The notes under the pieces: generated by a model
What the model was told of the DNA's origin: nothing
The model's database searches: none
What the model saw: the letters and a program-made list of their open reading frames with translations, nothing else
Translations under genes and position numbers: made by a program
Shown here: positions 13,390 to 13,599 of the stretch, in pieces
Layout of the letters: every line of letters starts with the position of its first letter
How positions within the stretch are numbered: position 1 is the first letter of the stretch
DNA from: Deltaproteobacteria bacterium
Lineage (GTDB): Bacteria > Myxococcota_A > UBA796
Direction of reading: 5' to 3'
Assembly (NCBI GenBank): GCA_002707085.1
Contig: PALY01000015.1
Location: 1 to 13,599, forward strand
Length of the DNA stretch: 13,599 nt

Positions 13390-13393
13390 CTCC
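13390..13393 (-). promoter_or_regulatory. Shine-Dalgarno of the small lipoprotein gene
   Basis: GGAG (within TTTGGAG) on the minus strand with an 8-nt spacer to the ATG at 13381. The upstream in-frame ATG at 13399 overlaps the region just before it and would be left without an SD. Confidence 0.6.
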
Positions 13394-13599
13394 AAACATA
13401 CATGATGGGTGTTGCCCAGTGCGGCCTACAGGATTGTTGCTGCACTAGGAAGGACGAATCCTATACGAAGAACGACAAAAAAGGTGGATTGCTTACAAGC
13501 AACCGAAAAAAAAATATGACTACCGTGGTTCTTTTCGCAAATAAAAACCATCTGTTACAAAAGTATTCCTTAAACTTAAAAAAACAAGGCTTACGACCT
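13394..13599. other. AT-rich intergenic region at the right edge
   Basis: About 200 bp without a supported gene. It should hold the promoter of the small lipoprotein gene, since a terminator-like hairpin lies within it at 13477-13504. I see no clear -35/-10 pair. It has several A/T runs, including nine As at 13506-13514, and an AGGA-TTCG-TCCT mini-hairpin on the minus strand at 13451-13462. Confidence 0.5.
13477..13504 (-). terminator. Probable intrinsic terminator of a gene beyond the right edge
   Basis: On the minus strand GGTTGCTT (13504-13497) pairs with AAGCAA-CC (13494-13486) with one bulged T and a GT centre. It is followed by ACC and six Ts (13482-13477). This orientation fits the end of a minus-strand gene lying to the right of the window. 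The T run starts three bases after the stem, which is a little late. Confidence 0.55.

Noticed and set aside
1..13599. Search by eye for CRISPR arrays, tRNA/rRNA genes, IS ends, att sites and defence genes
   Set aside because: No regularly spaced repeats, cloverleaf-like genes, transposase or integrase frames, or toxin-antitoxin pairs are visible.

Overview
The window looks like a stretch of chromosome from a Myxococcota-type bacterium (the former Deltaproteobacteria). This is inferred from protein style, not from any marker gene. The clues are a MopE-like Asp/Cys-repeat lipoprotein, a secreted Cys-rich protein with a Cys / hydrophobic / Arg-rich C-terminal tail of the MYXO-CTERM kind, and two adjacent membrane proteins that join an N-terminal zinc ribbon and a GYF-like domain to C-terminal TPRs. 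Most genes lie on the minus strand. I see no rRNA, tRNA, CRISPR array, transposase, integrase or phage gene, so this reads as ordinary chromosome rather than a mobile island.

Layout from left to right. Positions 5-2421 (minus) hold a two-gene unit: a PKD/MopE-like lipoprotein and, overlapping it by 4 bp, a sulfatase/phosphatase-fold lipoprotein with Thr where sulfatases carry the formylglycine Cys/Ser. A 56-bp divergent gap leads to a Nit1/Nit2-type amidase at 2478-3287 (plus). From 11088 down to 3306 (minus) runs a chain of co-directional genes: glmU, a pcrA/uvrD helicase gene overlapping it, two zinc-ribbon/GYF/TM/TPR paralogues (542 and 460 aa), a MutT/NudG-like NUDIX hydrolase overlapping the second paralogue, and the small secreted Cys-rich C-terminally anchored protein. 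The 4-bp and 10-bp overlaps suggest two coupled pairs; the 87-bp gap after pcrA carries a GC-rich hairpin and may separate transcription units. Positions 11209-11859 (plus) hold an ElbB-like DJ-1/PfpI protein. It overlaps tail-to-tail by 17 bp with a membrane-anchored SGNH/GDSL-like esterase (11843-12982, minus). The right end has a 61-aa Lys/Ala-rich lipoprotein gene (13196-13381, minus) with a strong intrinsic terminator downstream. A second terminator-like hairpin at 13477-13504 points to a further minus-strand gene beyond the right edge.

How the genes relate. glmU makes UDP-GlcNAc for peptidoglycan and LPS, and pcrA serves DNA repair; both are housekeeping genes. Much of the rest is envelope-facing: three predicted lipoproteins, a C-terminally anchored secreted protein, a membrane-anchored SGNH enzyme and two single-pass membrane TPR proteins. 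The NUDIX enzyme, the Nit-type amidase and ElbB resemble metabolite or nucleotide clean-up enzymes. I do not see a clear new multi-gene system. The most interesting pieces are the tandem zinc-ribbon/GYF/TPR pair, the MYXO-CTERM-like protein with its unpaired tail Cys, and the altered active-site residues in the sulfatase-fold protein and the NUDIX protein.
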